Assembly: GCA_003243445.1 (NCBI GenBank)
Contig: QFQQ01000029.1
Span: forward strand, 9,691 to 73,690
DNA from: Citrobacter freundii
Lineage (GTDB): Bacteria; Bacteroidota; Bacteroidia; Chitinophagales; Chitinophagaceae
DNA length: 64,000 nt
Direction: 5' to 3'
The position numbers were made by a program, and so were the translations under genes. Under the pieces are notes generated by a model. That model saw only the letters and a program-made list of their open reading frames with translations, did not search any database and was not told where the DNA came from. Shown piece after piece: positions 18,767 through 27,311 of the stretch; the first letter of the stretch is position 1, and every line of letters begins with the position of its first letter.

Positions 18767-19210
18767 TTACCTCACAAATACCTGTGTATGTTTATCCATT
18801 GCATCGGTCAGCCAGTGTTCATTGATCATTGCCATGTCCGAAGGGAGCTGATCGGGAGAAAAGAATTTCAGTTCCTGTGTTTCATTATTTGAAAAATTGA
18901 CAGGGATATTTCCGGTCAGTTGAACTTCAAAATAGGAAGTAATGTATTGAACCTGTCCGCTGTTATAATGATAGGTTTGTGATTCCGGTGAAGAATAAAC
19001 GCCGATAAACCGAACGATGTTTCCCATTGTATCTGTTTCTTCCCTGATCTCACGAAGGATGGCGTGTTCGATCGTTTCTCCAAACTCCACGTGCCCGCTG
19101 ATGATGCACCATTTGTTCACGTCCTTTCTTTTTTGCAAAAGAATTTCGCCTTTGTCGTTAAAGATTGCGGCAGCAACGGCAGGTAGTATTCTGTGTGTCT
19201 TGTCTGTCAT
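18767..19210 (-). CDS. NUDIX hydrolase
   Basis: 147 aa. The Nudix box is complete at residues 39-61: G-HVEFG-E45, then REIREE at 53-58. The flanks 'LPAVAAAIFNDKGEILLQKRKD' and 'EFFSPDQLP'-like end are typical. Family chemistry: hydrolysis of nucleoside diphosphates linked to another group, with Mg2+ bound by the box Glu residues. Length and context suggest an ADP-ribose/8-oxo-dGTP-like housekeeping enzyme, but the substrate cannot be told. It converges with the lipoprotein gene (8 bp). Confidence 0.9.
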   Translation of the reverse strand: MTDKTHRILPAVAAAIFNDKGEILLQKRKDVNKWCIISGHVEFGETIEHAILREIREETDTMGNIVRFIGVYSSPESQTYHYNSGQVQYITSYFEVQLTGNIPVNFSNNETQELKFFSPDQLPSDMAMINEHWLTDAMDKHTQVFVR

Positions 19211-19391
19211 ACCGGATAGAATTGAACAATGAAATTACCGCTTTTATCCGGTGCTTATTAAAAGTAAGTGAGGCAATGGACCAGGGGATACCATCATGAA
19301 TCCGCTAAAATCACTATCTTTCGCTTTAGTATATGGCCGGAAATTTCCTGCCATTAAACTCATACAAACGATCTTTTGTAAAATGCCAACA

Positions 19392-21359
19392 ATGAAAAAG
19401 ATTATCGGTCTTACGGCGTCAATGTTTATGCTTGTAGCTGCGAATGCGGCGGTTAAATTACCAAAATTATTTACAGACGGAATGGTGTTACAGCGGGATA
19501 AGCCTATTGCTGTATGGGGATGGGCTGATCCGAAGGAAAAGGTAACGGTAACGTTGAATAAGCAGACGAAAACAGTGGTGACAGATAAAGCCGGTAAATG
19601 GACCCTGATGCTTTCAGCCGAATCTGCCGGTGGCCCTTACACGCTGAATGTGAAAGGAAAGAATGCGTTGGCAGTTAATGATGTATTGATCGGGGAAGTC
19701 TGGATCTGCTCCGGTCAATCGAATATGGAAATGCCGATCGGTAGCTGGGGATTTATTCAAAATTACCAGGAAGAAATTGCGGAAGCGAATTATCCGATGA
19801 TCCGTCAGTTTGCGGTTCCCAAAACCATATCACTTGAACCCAAAGATGATGTTGGGGGAGATGGATGGAAAGTTTGCAGTCCGGCGAATGCTGCAGAGTT
19901 CTCTGCAGTCGCTTATTTCTTCGCGCGCGATCTTTATAAAGAATTGAATGTGCCTGTTGGTTTGATCAATACGACCTGGGGAGGTACAATGGTCGAAACC
20001 TGGACGAGCCGCGAGGCTTATGAGAACAGTCCCGAGTTCAAAGATATGATCTCAAAATTGCCGAAAGTAAACCTGGATGATCTGCAAAAAGAAAAGATGG
20101 AACGGACAAATGCCAAACTGCAGCAATTGCAGGGTGGTTTGCCGAAACCGGACGAGGTGGCGAATTGGAGCCAGCCTTCTTTCCAGGAGAATGGATGGCG
20201 TACGCTGAATATTCCGGGTCTTTGGGAAGAGCAGGAGCCGGGTGATCTTGATGGTATAGTCTGGCTCAGGAGATCTTTCGAAGTGAGTAATGCTGATGCA
20301 GGTAAGAAGGCGGTGATAGAGCTTGCAATGATCGATGATAAGGATGAGTCTTATGTTAATGGAAAGCTGGTCGGTTCAACTGCGTCGTACAATGCAAAAC
20401 GTAAATATGAAATACCGGCCGGTGTGTTGAAGGCTGGTAAGAACCTGATCGCAATCCGCATCACAGATGGTGGCGGCGGAGGTGGCTTGTATGGAGATGC
20501 TGCTGATCTGAAGCTGACAGTCGGTGAAAATACCACACCACTTGCCGGTAAATGGTTCTATCGCGTTGAAAAAGTAAGTAAAGAGCAGTCCGGCGTCGGT
20601 GCAAATAGTTTTCCTACATTATTGTTCAATGCAATGATCAATCCGCTGATCCCTTACTCTATCCGCGGCGCGATCTGGTACCAGGGAGAGACAAATGCAG
20701 GACGGGCTTATGAGTATGGCAAGTCATTCCCTTTGATGATCACTGATTGGAGACAGCGGTGGAAGCTTGGTGATTTCCCTTTCTATTTTGTTCAGCTGGC
20801 GAGCTTTGGCAACAATAATGGGAATAGTGAAAGAGGAAGCACCTGGGCTGAACTTCGTGAGGCGCAATCACAAACCTTGTCTTTGCCAAATACGGGCATG
20901 GCGATCACCACCGATATTGGTGATACAAAGGATATCCATCCCAAGAACAAACAGGATGTGGGGAAACGGCTTGCTGCGATTGCGTTGAATAAAACGTATC
21001 ATAAGGGCAATCCGTTTATGGGACCGGTTTATGAATCTTCCAAAGTTGAAGGAAATAAAATCATCGTAACATTTTCAAATGCAGATAAAGGCTTGGTGGT
21101 AAAAGATAAATACGGATATGCAAAAGGGTTTGAGATAGCCGGTGCAGATAAACGGTTTTATTATGCAACCGCGGTAATTGAAGGCAACCGCGTGATACTT
21201 TCCAATCCAAATGTATCACAGCCCGTGGCAGTAAGATTTGGTTGGGCTGATGATGCGGTGGATGATAATCTGTATAATGCGGAAGGATTCCCGGCGGGAC
21301 CATTCAGATCTGATAAGTGGAAGGGGATCACGGAAGGGGTGAAGTACACGATCAATTGA
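19392..21359 (+). CDS. Sialate O-acetylesterase (SGNH-type), secreted
   Basis: 655 aa from the ATG at 19392, which gives a clean signal peptide (MKKIIGLTASMFMLVAANAA); the frame extends upstream to 19296 without a better start. SGNH/SASA features: catalytic Ser110 in ICSGQSNMEMP, 'INTTWGGTMVETW', 'IRGAIWYQGETNAGR', and 'DIGDTKDIHPKNKQDVG' with the Asp/His pair. Between the halves of the esterase domain (about residues 260-390) lies an inserted jelly-roll sugar-binding module (SFEVSNADAGKKAVIELAMI). Known role: removes O-acetyl groups from sialic acid or plant glycans in the periplasm. A strong terminator follows at 21379. Confidence 0.9.
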   Translation: MKKIIGLTASMFMLVAANAAVKLPKLFTDGMVLQRDKPIAVWGWADPKEKVTVTLNKQTKTVVTDKAGKWTLMLSAESAGGPYTLNVKGKNALAVNDVLIGEVWICSGQSNMEMPIGSWGFIQNYQEEIAEANYPMIRQFAVPKTISLEPKDDVGGDGWKVCSPANAAEFSAVAYFFARDLYKELNVPVGLINTTWGGTMVETWTSREAYENSPEFKDMISKLPKVNLDDLQKEKMERTNAKLQQLQGGLPKPDEVANWSQPSFQENGWRTLNIPGLWEEQEPGDLDGIVWLRRSFEVSNADAGKKAVIELAMIDDKDESYVNGKLVGSTASYNAKRKYEIPAGVLKAGKNLIAIRITDGGGGGGLYGDAADLKLTVGENTTPLAGKWFYRVEKVSKEQSGVGANSFPTLLFNAMINPLIPYSIRGAIWYQGETNAGRAYEYGKSFPLMITDWRQRWKLGDFPFYFVQLASFGNNNGNSERGSTWAELREAQSQTLSLPNTGMAITTDIGDTKDIHPKNKQDVGKRLAAIALNKTYHKGNPFMGPVYESSKVEGNKIIVTFSNADKGLVVKDKYGYAKGFEIAGADKRFYYATAVIEGNRVILSNPNVSQPVAVRFGWADDAVDDNLYNAEGFPAGPFRSDKWKGITEGVKYTIN

Positions 21360-21889
21360 TCTGATCATATAAATGCTGAAGGTTTGTACAGGTGGGGCTT
21401 GGCCGAAACCTGTACAAACCTTTTGCTTTAATATGGAAGGCATTCATGAATTCGTTGAGGGATCTTTCGTCGCCGTTCTTGCTGTCAGCAGAAAAACAGT
21501 ACAGGCCGCGGGTCCCGGCGAAGAATGCGATTTTGGGTCCGATGAAATGGATATAGGAAGGATCTGTTTTTGTTTCGATGGTCCGGGCTCCCGTTGTTTT
21601 ATTTTCTTTTATCTCATCGGTGATTGTCTGAAGTGTTTCTCTGAGATCTTTTTTGAATCGGCTTTGCTAAAAAGCATGAAGATCTCCTTGTAGCCGGAGC
21701 GATAAGTTGTTTCGCCATCGAGACCGGGCGCAGGATCTTTGAAGTTTATCCGTATGATGGCGTCGGCTTTGGCAGGAATAAGCTGGCTGAAGTTGGTTCC
21801 TGTGGGGTGGGCACGTTCTATGATCTTATAGGGATGGTAATGGTGAAGCTTAGGATGGTGAAGATCGTGGTGATGGAAAATAGTTTCAT
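21352..21889 (-). pseudogene. Secreted protein of unknown family broken by two 1-nt deletions
   Basis: Three consecutive minus-strand frames join into one protein. Frame A from ATG 21889 gives a signal peptide (MKLFSITTIFTILSFTITIP); frame B gives YKIIERAHPTGTNFSQLIP ... EIFMLFSKADS; frame C gives KKDLRETLQTITDEI ... FFAGTRGLYCFSADS ... NAFHIKAK and stops at 21352. The A-to-B switch lies in a CCC run (near 21832) and the B-to-C switch in an A6 run (near 21650). One added C and one added A would restore a single 179-codon frame. The last 20 or so codons run through the bidirectional terminator stem at 21379-21422 and overlap the end of the esterase gene, so the native stop may be lost too. Mutation or assembly error are both possible. 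Confidence 0.6.
21379..21424. terminator. Strong hairpin terminator between convergent genes
   Basis: Perfect 15-bp stem AAGGTTTGTACAGGT (21379-21393) / ACCTGTACAAACCTT (21408-21422), 14-nt loop, followed by T on the plus strand. It starts 20 bp after the esterase stop. Confidence 0.8.
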
Positions 21890-22723
21890 TTGAAAAGGTT
21901 TGGGACGAAGTTCGGGAAGATATGAGAACAGCAGACCAGTGGTTGAGCAGGTTGAAGAAATTGTTTGTGGATGGATTGGGCAGGGGAGAAGGGATAGGGA
22001 TATTGCGTCGCAAAAGATGAGAGGATTTATTGAAGGAGGAAAAAACGGAGATTTGTCAGTTTTTTCCCGCGGAGAGCGTTGTTTTTCCCATGGTTGGATT
22101 TTGAATTTGAGTGAGATTTGAGGACTGATTGATCGGGAATTAGGGGTAGGTTGTTGAATTGTCTCCTGCTGTTTGGGTAGGGATGGTAAGTTGTCGGCTG
22201 GGTGAGGCTGATGCTTGCTATGCCACTGCATTTCCCAACCGGCCCAATCAAGTCATTTGGTGGTGGAGGCGGGGGAGGGAGCCCATTGGGCGGGCGGAGG
22301 GTGGCGGTGCCTGGACTGCCCGAACAGCGATATGCCCGATGCTTCAGTGAATTCCCATGTAGGCCGGACTTAGACATGTTGCAACCTTATCTCCGACGAG
22401 CCGACGGTGCCGATCTTTTCCCCGCAATTTGTCAGCAATTTTCTCGATATAATTCCGATCGTGCTGATAGACCCGCTGGTTGGCGCGATCCATACCAGTA
22501 AATCTATAATGCCCATGAAGAAGAAACTGAATCTGTCTTAATTCAATCTGCTATAAACCTTCTTTTGAAATAGTTAGATCTGAAGTAATCTTATCAATAT
22601 CATTGATCTCATCCCAGCCGCTTCCTGGTCTCACCTGACAGCCATTACAACCGAATTATCAATCTAGAAACATTACATCATATACATCAGCCGGCTGTCA
22701 AAACCGCCACCTTCCTTCACAGC
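21890..22723. other. Gap without intact gene
   Basis: G-rich plus strand (around 22260-22320, with GGTGGTGGAGGCGGGGGAGGG-like runs) that gives only proline- or glycine-rich shadow frames. The one protein-like stretch is the interrupted minus frame 22344-22656, listed separately. Confidence 0.5.
22344..22656 (-). pseudogene. Possible gene remnant with in-frame TAG
   Basis: One minus frame runs from just after a TAA near 22657 to TGA at 22344-22346 and is interrupted only by TAG at 22551-22553. Before the TAG it reads CNGCQVRPGSGWDEINDIDK...; after it, the charged sequence MDRANQRVYQHDRNYIEK, IADKLRGKDRHRRLVGDK and SPAYMGIH. It has no start codon at its beginning, and no family is recognised. 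The composition is more protein-like than any other frame here, but the length is short and chance is not excluded. Confidence 0.3.
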
Positions 22724-23887
22724 TTAATCTTCTTTTTCCCGCATCAACGCCCACAGTCCCAGTGCCGGTCCAATTGCCAGAAACATATAAACGCAGGCGG
22801 GATGCAACCAGTCTTTAAAAACATTGGTAAGCTGTATGCTCACGATCGTGATCGAAAATCCAATACAGTTAACAATAGTCAATGATGAACCTCTCAATGT
22901 GGCCGCAGCATTCTGCGCAACCATTGTTGAGAATAATGGTGAGTCAGCAATAACAGAAATTCCCCATACAAACAGGAATAGGATCAGCAAAGCGGGGGAT
23001 GATGAAGTTAAAAATACAGGCGATAAAAGACAACACACTCCAGAAACCGACAACGCAATCGCAGCAATTTTCTTCGTTCCGAGTTTTGCTGCAATAAGCC
23101 CGCTGATCACACAACCCAATCCTCCCGACGCAATGATCAAAAAGGAAAATAACGGGACCTCAAACGCAGCTGACGGATGAAGATCTTTATAGGTTGTCAG
23201 CATCACCGGGACAAATACCCAAAATGCATATAGTTCCCACATATGACCAAAGTATCCAAGTGCTGCTGCGCGGAACTTTTTATTCCGGAAGCCTGACCAG
23301 AATGCAGCGGGGTTGAACTTTTGCGCCGGTTGCCGGTAAGGCCCGTCCGGCACGAGCAGTAGCATTGCTATGCCTCCTGCTAATGATAATCCCGAAGTGA
23401 TATAGATGATATCTTCCCAGGGTAATGAACCTGCAAATGATTGCAGCAGGTGAGGAAACGAAGTGCCAAGAACCAATGCACCAACCAGGAATCCCAATGA
23501 TTTTCCAAGGCCGGTGGCATAGTGATCTGCAGCTATCTTCATCCCTACCGGGTAAATTCCCGCAAGAAAGAAACCTGTCATTAATCTTAGTACCAATAGT
23601 CCCGGACCGTGTATACCTGGTAATAGTATGGTGAGATTTAACAACGACGCAATCAATGCGGAAGTAAAAAAAACTTTTGATGGGGAAATACGGTCAGCTA
23701 TACCAAATATCGCAAACAACAGTGTTCCGGTAATAAAGCCAAACAGAACAGCACTGCTGAGATGCGCCAGATAACCTGCGTCAAGACCAAAGCCCGCAGC
23801 AATTGAAGGCAGGATGGCGTTGACGGCGAACCATACTGACGTGCAGGATAGTTGCGCTAAAACAATGATGGGCAGCACCTTTTTCAT
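22724..23887 (-). CDS. Major facilitator superfamily transporter
   Basis: 387 aa from ATG 23887 (MKKVLPIIVLAQLSCTSVWFAVNAIL); a TTG at 23929 would add 14 non-hydrophobic residues. Twelve hydrophobic segments are readable. The MFS loop motif between TM2 and TM3 is present as FGIADRISPSKVFF, and 'GFFLAGIYPVGMKIAADHY' is the TM4 region. The pattern resembles the CynX/NimT-like or sugar-efflux MFS branches in Bacteroidota; the substrate is unknown. It stands alone on the minus strand. Confidence 0.88.
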   Translation of the reverse strand: MKKVLPIIVLAQLSCTSVWFAVNAILPSIAAGFGLDAGYLAHLSSAVLFGFITGTLLFAIFGIADRISPSKVFFTSALIASLLNLTILLPGIHGPGLLVLRLMTGFFLAGIYPVGMKIAADHYATGLGKSLGFLVGALVLGTSFPHLLQSFAGSLPWEDIIYITSGLSLAGGIAMLLLVPDGPYRQPAQKFNPAAFWSGFRNKKFRAAALGYFGHMWELYAFWVFVPVMLTTYKDLHPSAAFEVPLFSFLIIASGGLGCVISGLIAAKLGTKKIAAIALSVSGVCCLLSPVFLTSSSPALLILFLFVWGISVIADSPLFSTMVAQNAAATLRGSSLTIVNCIGFSITIVSIQLTNVFKDWLHPACVYMFLAIGPALGLWALMREKED

Positions 23888-24120
23888 CGGCAGAGTAGAT
23901 TGTGGCAAATCTAAACCAATACTTTTCAAACGCTGAGCTCAACGAAAAAAAATTTCGACAGGATTTGTGCTGAAGTAAGTGAAAAGAGTTGGATTGAAGC
24001 GCCCGGAAATTGAAAATGTAATTAATCATTACAGACGGAATCGTATAAGGATATTGCTCGCAAAAATTTAGTTTGATACGCAGGTATAAATTAATGGGTA
24101 ACCATGTGAGAAGGCTGCCA

Positions 24121-24915
24121 TCACCAGACATGCATAGGCCTGAATACCGGATTTTTTATTTTCTGTGTATACACTGTCAGATCAACGAATTTTACATTGA
24201 TATTGAGGATTTCAGCAGCGGGAATAGCAAGTATCTCTCCTTTGACCGGTTGAGGAGGTCCTGGTTTATTCAGAATGGCGTTGCCATGGGTTGATGTTTT
24301 GACGGTTTTAAAATCTCTTTTTGAAGACTCGGAAAGATATAACCTTTCAAGCGTCTCCCCTGAGCAAATAAAGTCTGTCAGATAGCCTGAGTATAGCATA
24401 GTTCCTGAGTTCGTATTCACAAGAACATCTACAAATACAAGATCAAATGCCTTCTGTATTTTCTTTTCAAGCAGATTTCCCGACCTGAATGCATTGAACA
24501 GATACCACCAATGGTTATAGATCCGCAATGCCTCCATCGCGCTATGAATTTTTATGCGTTGCAGGTATCTTCTTAAAAGACGCCCGACAATTACAGCGAC
24601 TATAAGTTGCGTAAAATTGTAAAGAGAAAAATCAATCAGGTATCTCCGTAAATCTTCATTTGAGCATTTCTCAACAACTGATTCAATTTTTCCTGACAAT
24701 AGCAGGATCACCAGATCCAGCCTGACCGTCTGGTAAAACAGCAAAATACCAGTAGTATGGGCGATCAATGCAAAGATGGTACAGGCCATCATTACTTCCA
24801 GCGAGCTCCATTGAGGTTTTCCTTTTTGAAACCGTCCATAGCTAAAGGATATATAGAAAGCAACTGGAGGCAACAACAATACAAAAACGATTATCGCGCT
24901 AAAAGCTATATTCAT
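24121..24915 (-). CDS. Membrane protein of unknown function (DUF6338-like)
   Basis: 264 aa. Three hydrophobic segments at about 3-23, 42-66 and 95-117, then a soluble C-terminal half with a small beta-rich core: FVDVLVNTNSGTMLYSGYL, 'DFICSGETLERLYLS', 'GEILAIPAAEILNINVKFVDL'. This layout resembles the DUF6338 group, which is found near defence and stress genes, but I am not certain of the match. Its ATG overlaps the stop of the upstream 66-aa gene by 4 bp (ATGA), so the two are translationally coupled. Confidence 0.7.
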   Translation of the reverse strand: MNIAFSAIIVFVLLLPPVAFYISFSYGRFQKGKPQWSSLEVMMACTIFALIAHTTGILLFYQTVRLDLVILLLSGKIESVVEKCSNEDLRRYLIDFSLYNFTQLIVAVIVGRLLRRYLQRIKIHSAMEALRIYNHWWYLFNAFRSGNLLEKKIQKAFDLVFVDVLVNTNSGTMLYSGYLTDFICSGETLERLYLSESSKRDFKTVKTSTHGNAILNKPGPPQPVKGEILAIPAAEILNINVKFVDLTVYTQKIKNPVFRPMHVW

Positions 24916-25112
24916 CTTTTATCAGTTTCATGATCTATTTTGGCTACATGCGGCCAAAAATTGATAACAAATTCTTGTCCTTCGTATCTGACTATAGCGC
25001 CGTTGCCATCCTTTGTATACGGGCCGTTAATAATTGCCATCGCAATAGCCCGTGCCAGCGGCTTATTCATCAACACCTCCCATCCCAGTTTGGAAATATT
25101 TACATTAGACAT
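24912..25112 (-). CDS. Small unknown protein (66 aa) coupled to membrane protein
   Basis: 66 aa, ATG 25112. Composition is protein-like and soluble (MSNVNISKLGWEVL, 'YTKDGNGAIVRYEGQEFVINFWP'). The segment 'NGAIVRYEGQEFVINFW' suggests a small beta-sheet. It ends in an ATGA overlap with the 264-aa membrane protein, a common sign of two subunits or a regulator-effector pair. No family recognised. Confidence 0.65.
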   Translation of the reverse strand: MSNVNISKLGWEVLMNKPLARAIAMAIINGPYTKDGNGAIVRYEGQEFVINFWPHVAKIDHETDKR

Positions 25113-25308
25113 GATCGTTCAGATTTTAATACACCTCAAAATTATCTTTATCCTCTTTTTAATCCGAATCAAACGGCATGAGTTTTCCTGAATTTTACCT
25201 GTTTTAATACCCTTTGATCAGGATGAAAAAACATTGCTAAAACAGAAAAAAACTTTCTTTAGATCATAGTCTATATCGTCAATCAAAAACATAGAATATA
25301 CTCAAATA

Positions 25309-25336
25309 AAAAACGGAAGCAATTGCTTCCGTTTTT
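25309..25336. terminator. Bidirectional terminator after the S10 peptidase gene
   Basis: Perfect palindrome: AAAAACGGAAGCAA (25309-25322) with its complement (25323-25336), giving A-tract and T-tract ends. It lies 18 bp downstream of the peptidase stop on the minus strand. Confidence 0.8.
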
Positions 25337-25354
25337 AAATTCAATACATCTTTA

Positions 25355-26893
25355 TTAGTATTTCGCTGGCTGCCCTTTTTCAGGAATAGATTCCAGAATG
25401 AATTTTCTCAGATTCTCATTCGCCGTCGCCAGATCTTCTTTTCTCAGGTACATCATGTGTCCGCTTTTATATCCTTCCCATTTGAGCCGGTCTTTCAAAC
25501 GCCCGCTCGGATCCAGTTGCCACATGCTGTATTTCGCATTGAAATAATCGCAGGCTCCATCATAATAGCCCGACTGAACCAGCAAATGCAGAAACGGATT
25601 CTGAGCCATTGCCTGACGAAGATTTTCGCCCGTGCGATCACCGTTATTGTTCCAGGGTCTCACCGGGCCAAACATATAATACTTCAGGTCTGTTTTATAT
25701 TTCAACTCATCGCGGATATACATGTTGATCGCCGGGGTGAATGCCTGCAACCACGCCGTCAACTCTGCATTATAATCCGGCCCGTCCCCGCCTGTTTGTC
25801 TGTCCAGTCCCTTATATCTTGAATCAAGACGGCCAACTGTAAAGCCCTGGTCGCGCAACAGGTCTTTCCAGAACAGGTTGGTTGAAACGTCAAGGTTGTT
25901 TTCGTTTACCGTTTGTTCTTTCAGCCCGCTGTATCTCGCGATCTTCTGCGCTATGCTTTTACGCTGCGCATCCGTCAGTGAACCTCCGCGCGAAAGCGCC
26001 GGCAGCAATTCATTGATCGTGAAATCTTCCACTTCGGGCAACATCGCTGTCAGCTCTTTTTGCTGAAGATCCGCCGGAAGTTTCTTGTGATACCAGGCTG
26101 TTGCCGCGAAATAAGGCAGTTTCAGTGCCGCATCAACTGGTCCGCTGCGCGCTATACCAAGTTCAGTCGGCGATACAAGGATCACCCCGTTCAGATACAT
26201 CCAGTGTGAATTCTGCAGCTCCAGTGCCAGGCCGGATACACGTGTTGTTCCGTAGCTTTCCCCGATCAAAAACTTCGGAGAAGCCCATCTGCCTTTTCGT
26301 GTAACAAACGTATTGATCCAATCCGCCAGGTATCGCACATCTTCATTCACCCCAAAAAAACGCGAGGTTGGGATATCCTTATTCGCAGGTCTTGAATAAC
26401 CCGTATTTACCGGATCTACATACACAATATCCGCCACATCAAGAATCGAATGCGGGTTATCCCTCAGTCCAAACGGCTGGATCGGATAGCCTTCATCATC
26501 TATATTCAACAGACGTGGACCCGTATAACCGATCTGCATCCACACGGAAGCCGTTCCCGGTCCGCCATTGAATGAGATCACCAGTGGCCGGCCCGCTTTG
26601 TTCGCCACATCATCCCTTTCGAAATAAGTGTAGAACACACCAGCCATCGGTCGCCCTTCTTCGTCCCACACAGGAATTGAACCCGCCTGAGCAGTGTAGG
26701 GGATACGCTGTCCTTTGACCACCACCTCATGTTTGGTCGTGACAGCTGAATCCATCAAAAGTCTCCTGCTGGGCGATATCGGCAGATCATTTCTGGCAGG
26801 AGCATCACTGCTGCCTCCTGCTCTGGGCGCCTGTGCCGTCACTGCCGTAACTGCCATCGCCGAAATGGAAAGGGAAAGAAGAATTTTTCTCAT
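25355..26893 (-). CDS. Serine carboxypeptidase, peptidase family S10, secreted
   Basis: 512 aa with a signal peptide (LLSLSISAMAVTAVTAQA). Family S10 features: oxyanion region NGGPG at 109-113, catalytic Ser213 in GESYG (211-215), and a C-terminal segment with the expected Asp (YYDGACDY) and His (GYKSGHMMYL). Known reaction: release of C-terminal residues from peptides, usually at acid pH; here it is exported, so it probably trims peptides in the periplasm. It is transcribed alone, with a terminator right behind it and a repeat-filled gap of about 400 bp before the divergent aldo/keto reductase. Confidence 0.92.
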   Translation of the reverse strand: MRKILLSLSISAMAVTAVTAQAPRAGGSSDAPARNDLPISPSRRLLMDSAVTTKHEVVVKGQRIPYTAQAGSIPVWDEEGRPMAGVFYTYFERDDVANKAGRPLVISFNGGPGTASVWMQIGYTGPRLLNIDDEGYPIQPFGLRDNPHSILDVADIVYVDPVNTGYSRPANKDIPTSRFFGVNEDVRYLADWINTFVTRKGRWASPKFLIGESYGTTRVSGLALELQNSHWMYLNGVILVSPTELGIARSGPVDAALKLPYFAATAWYHKKLPADLQQKELTAMLPEVEDFTINELLPALSRGGSLTDAQRKSIAQKIARYSGLKEQTVNENNLDVSTNLFWKDLLRDQGFTVGRLDSRYKGLDRQTGGDGPDYNAELTAWLQAFTPAINMYIRDELKYKTDLKYYMFGPVRPWNNNGDRTGENLRQAMAQNPFLHLLVQSGYYDGACDYFNAKYSMWQLDPSGRLKDRLKWEGYKSGHMMYLRKEDLATANENLRKFILESIPEKGQPAKY

Positions 26894-26958
26894 AAAAATT
26901 GTTAGTTAAAGTGAAGCGTCAAGATAAGCAATATTGGGGAAAATGAGGGAGGGAGGAT

Positions 26959-27282
26959 GGACCGCAGACCGCGGATCGCAGACGTTTCATTATAAACGAT
27001 CTTGTTTTATAGGTATGAAAAGACAAAGACTAAATTATAAAAGCTGATCTCGATATTCTACAAACTTCTGTGTTTGCTCCGAAACAATAACACTGTCCGC
27101 TCCTGGAGCATGGTCGGCGGTCGGCGGTCTGCGGTCGGCGGTCCGTCCTCTACTGATCTCAGAGATTTCTCTACAAGAATAAATTACAAAAGCTCATCTC
27201 CGGCATTCAACAAACTTCTACATTTGCTCAGGATCGATAATACTGTTCGTTCGTAGATCATGGTCTGCAGTCCGTGGTCCGT
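26959..27282. repeat. Heptamer arrays and a 92-bp imperfect tandem repeat
   Basis: Three short arrays of a 7-bp unit: inverted copies at 26959-26984, five units GGTCGGC/GGTCTGC at 27112-27146, and three units at 27262-27282. Overlying this, bases 27031-27122 and 27180-27272 are two diverged copies of one segment of about 92 bp (both contain 'CAAACTTCT' and 'TTTGCTC' and both end in an array). The rest of the gap before the aldo/keto reductase shows no gene. Confidence 0.75.
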
Positions 27283-27311
27283 CGTCTCTCTTCATCCTTC
27301 AACACACAACA

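Noticed and set aside
22027..22377. 116-codon minus-strand ORF with a polyproline run
   Set aside because: Direct product of a GGTGGAGGCGGGGG-type base run; no coding character.
24930..25191. Overlapping 83-codon plus-strand ORFs opposite the 66-aa gene
   Set aside because: Both are antisense to the coupled minus-strand gene, which has the better start and the ATGA overlap.
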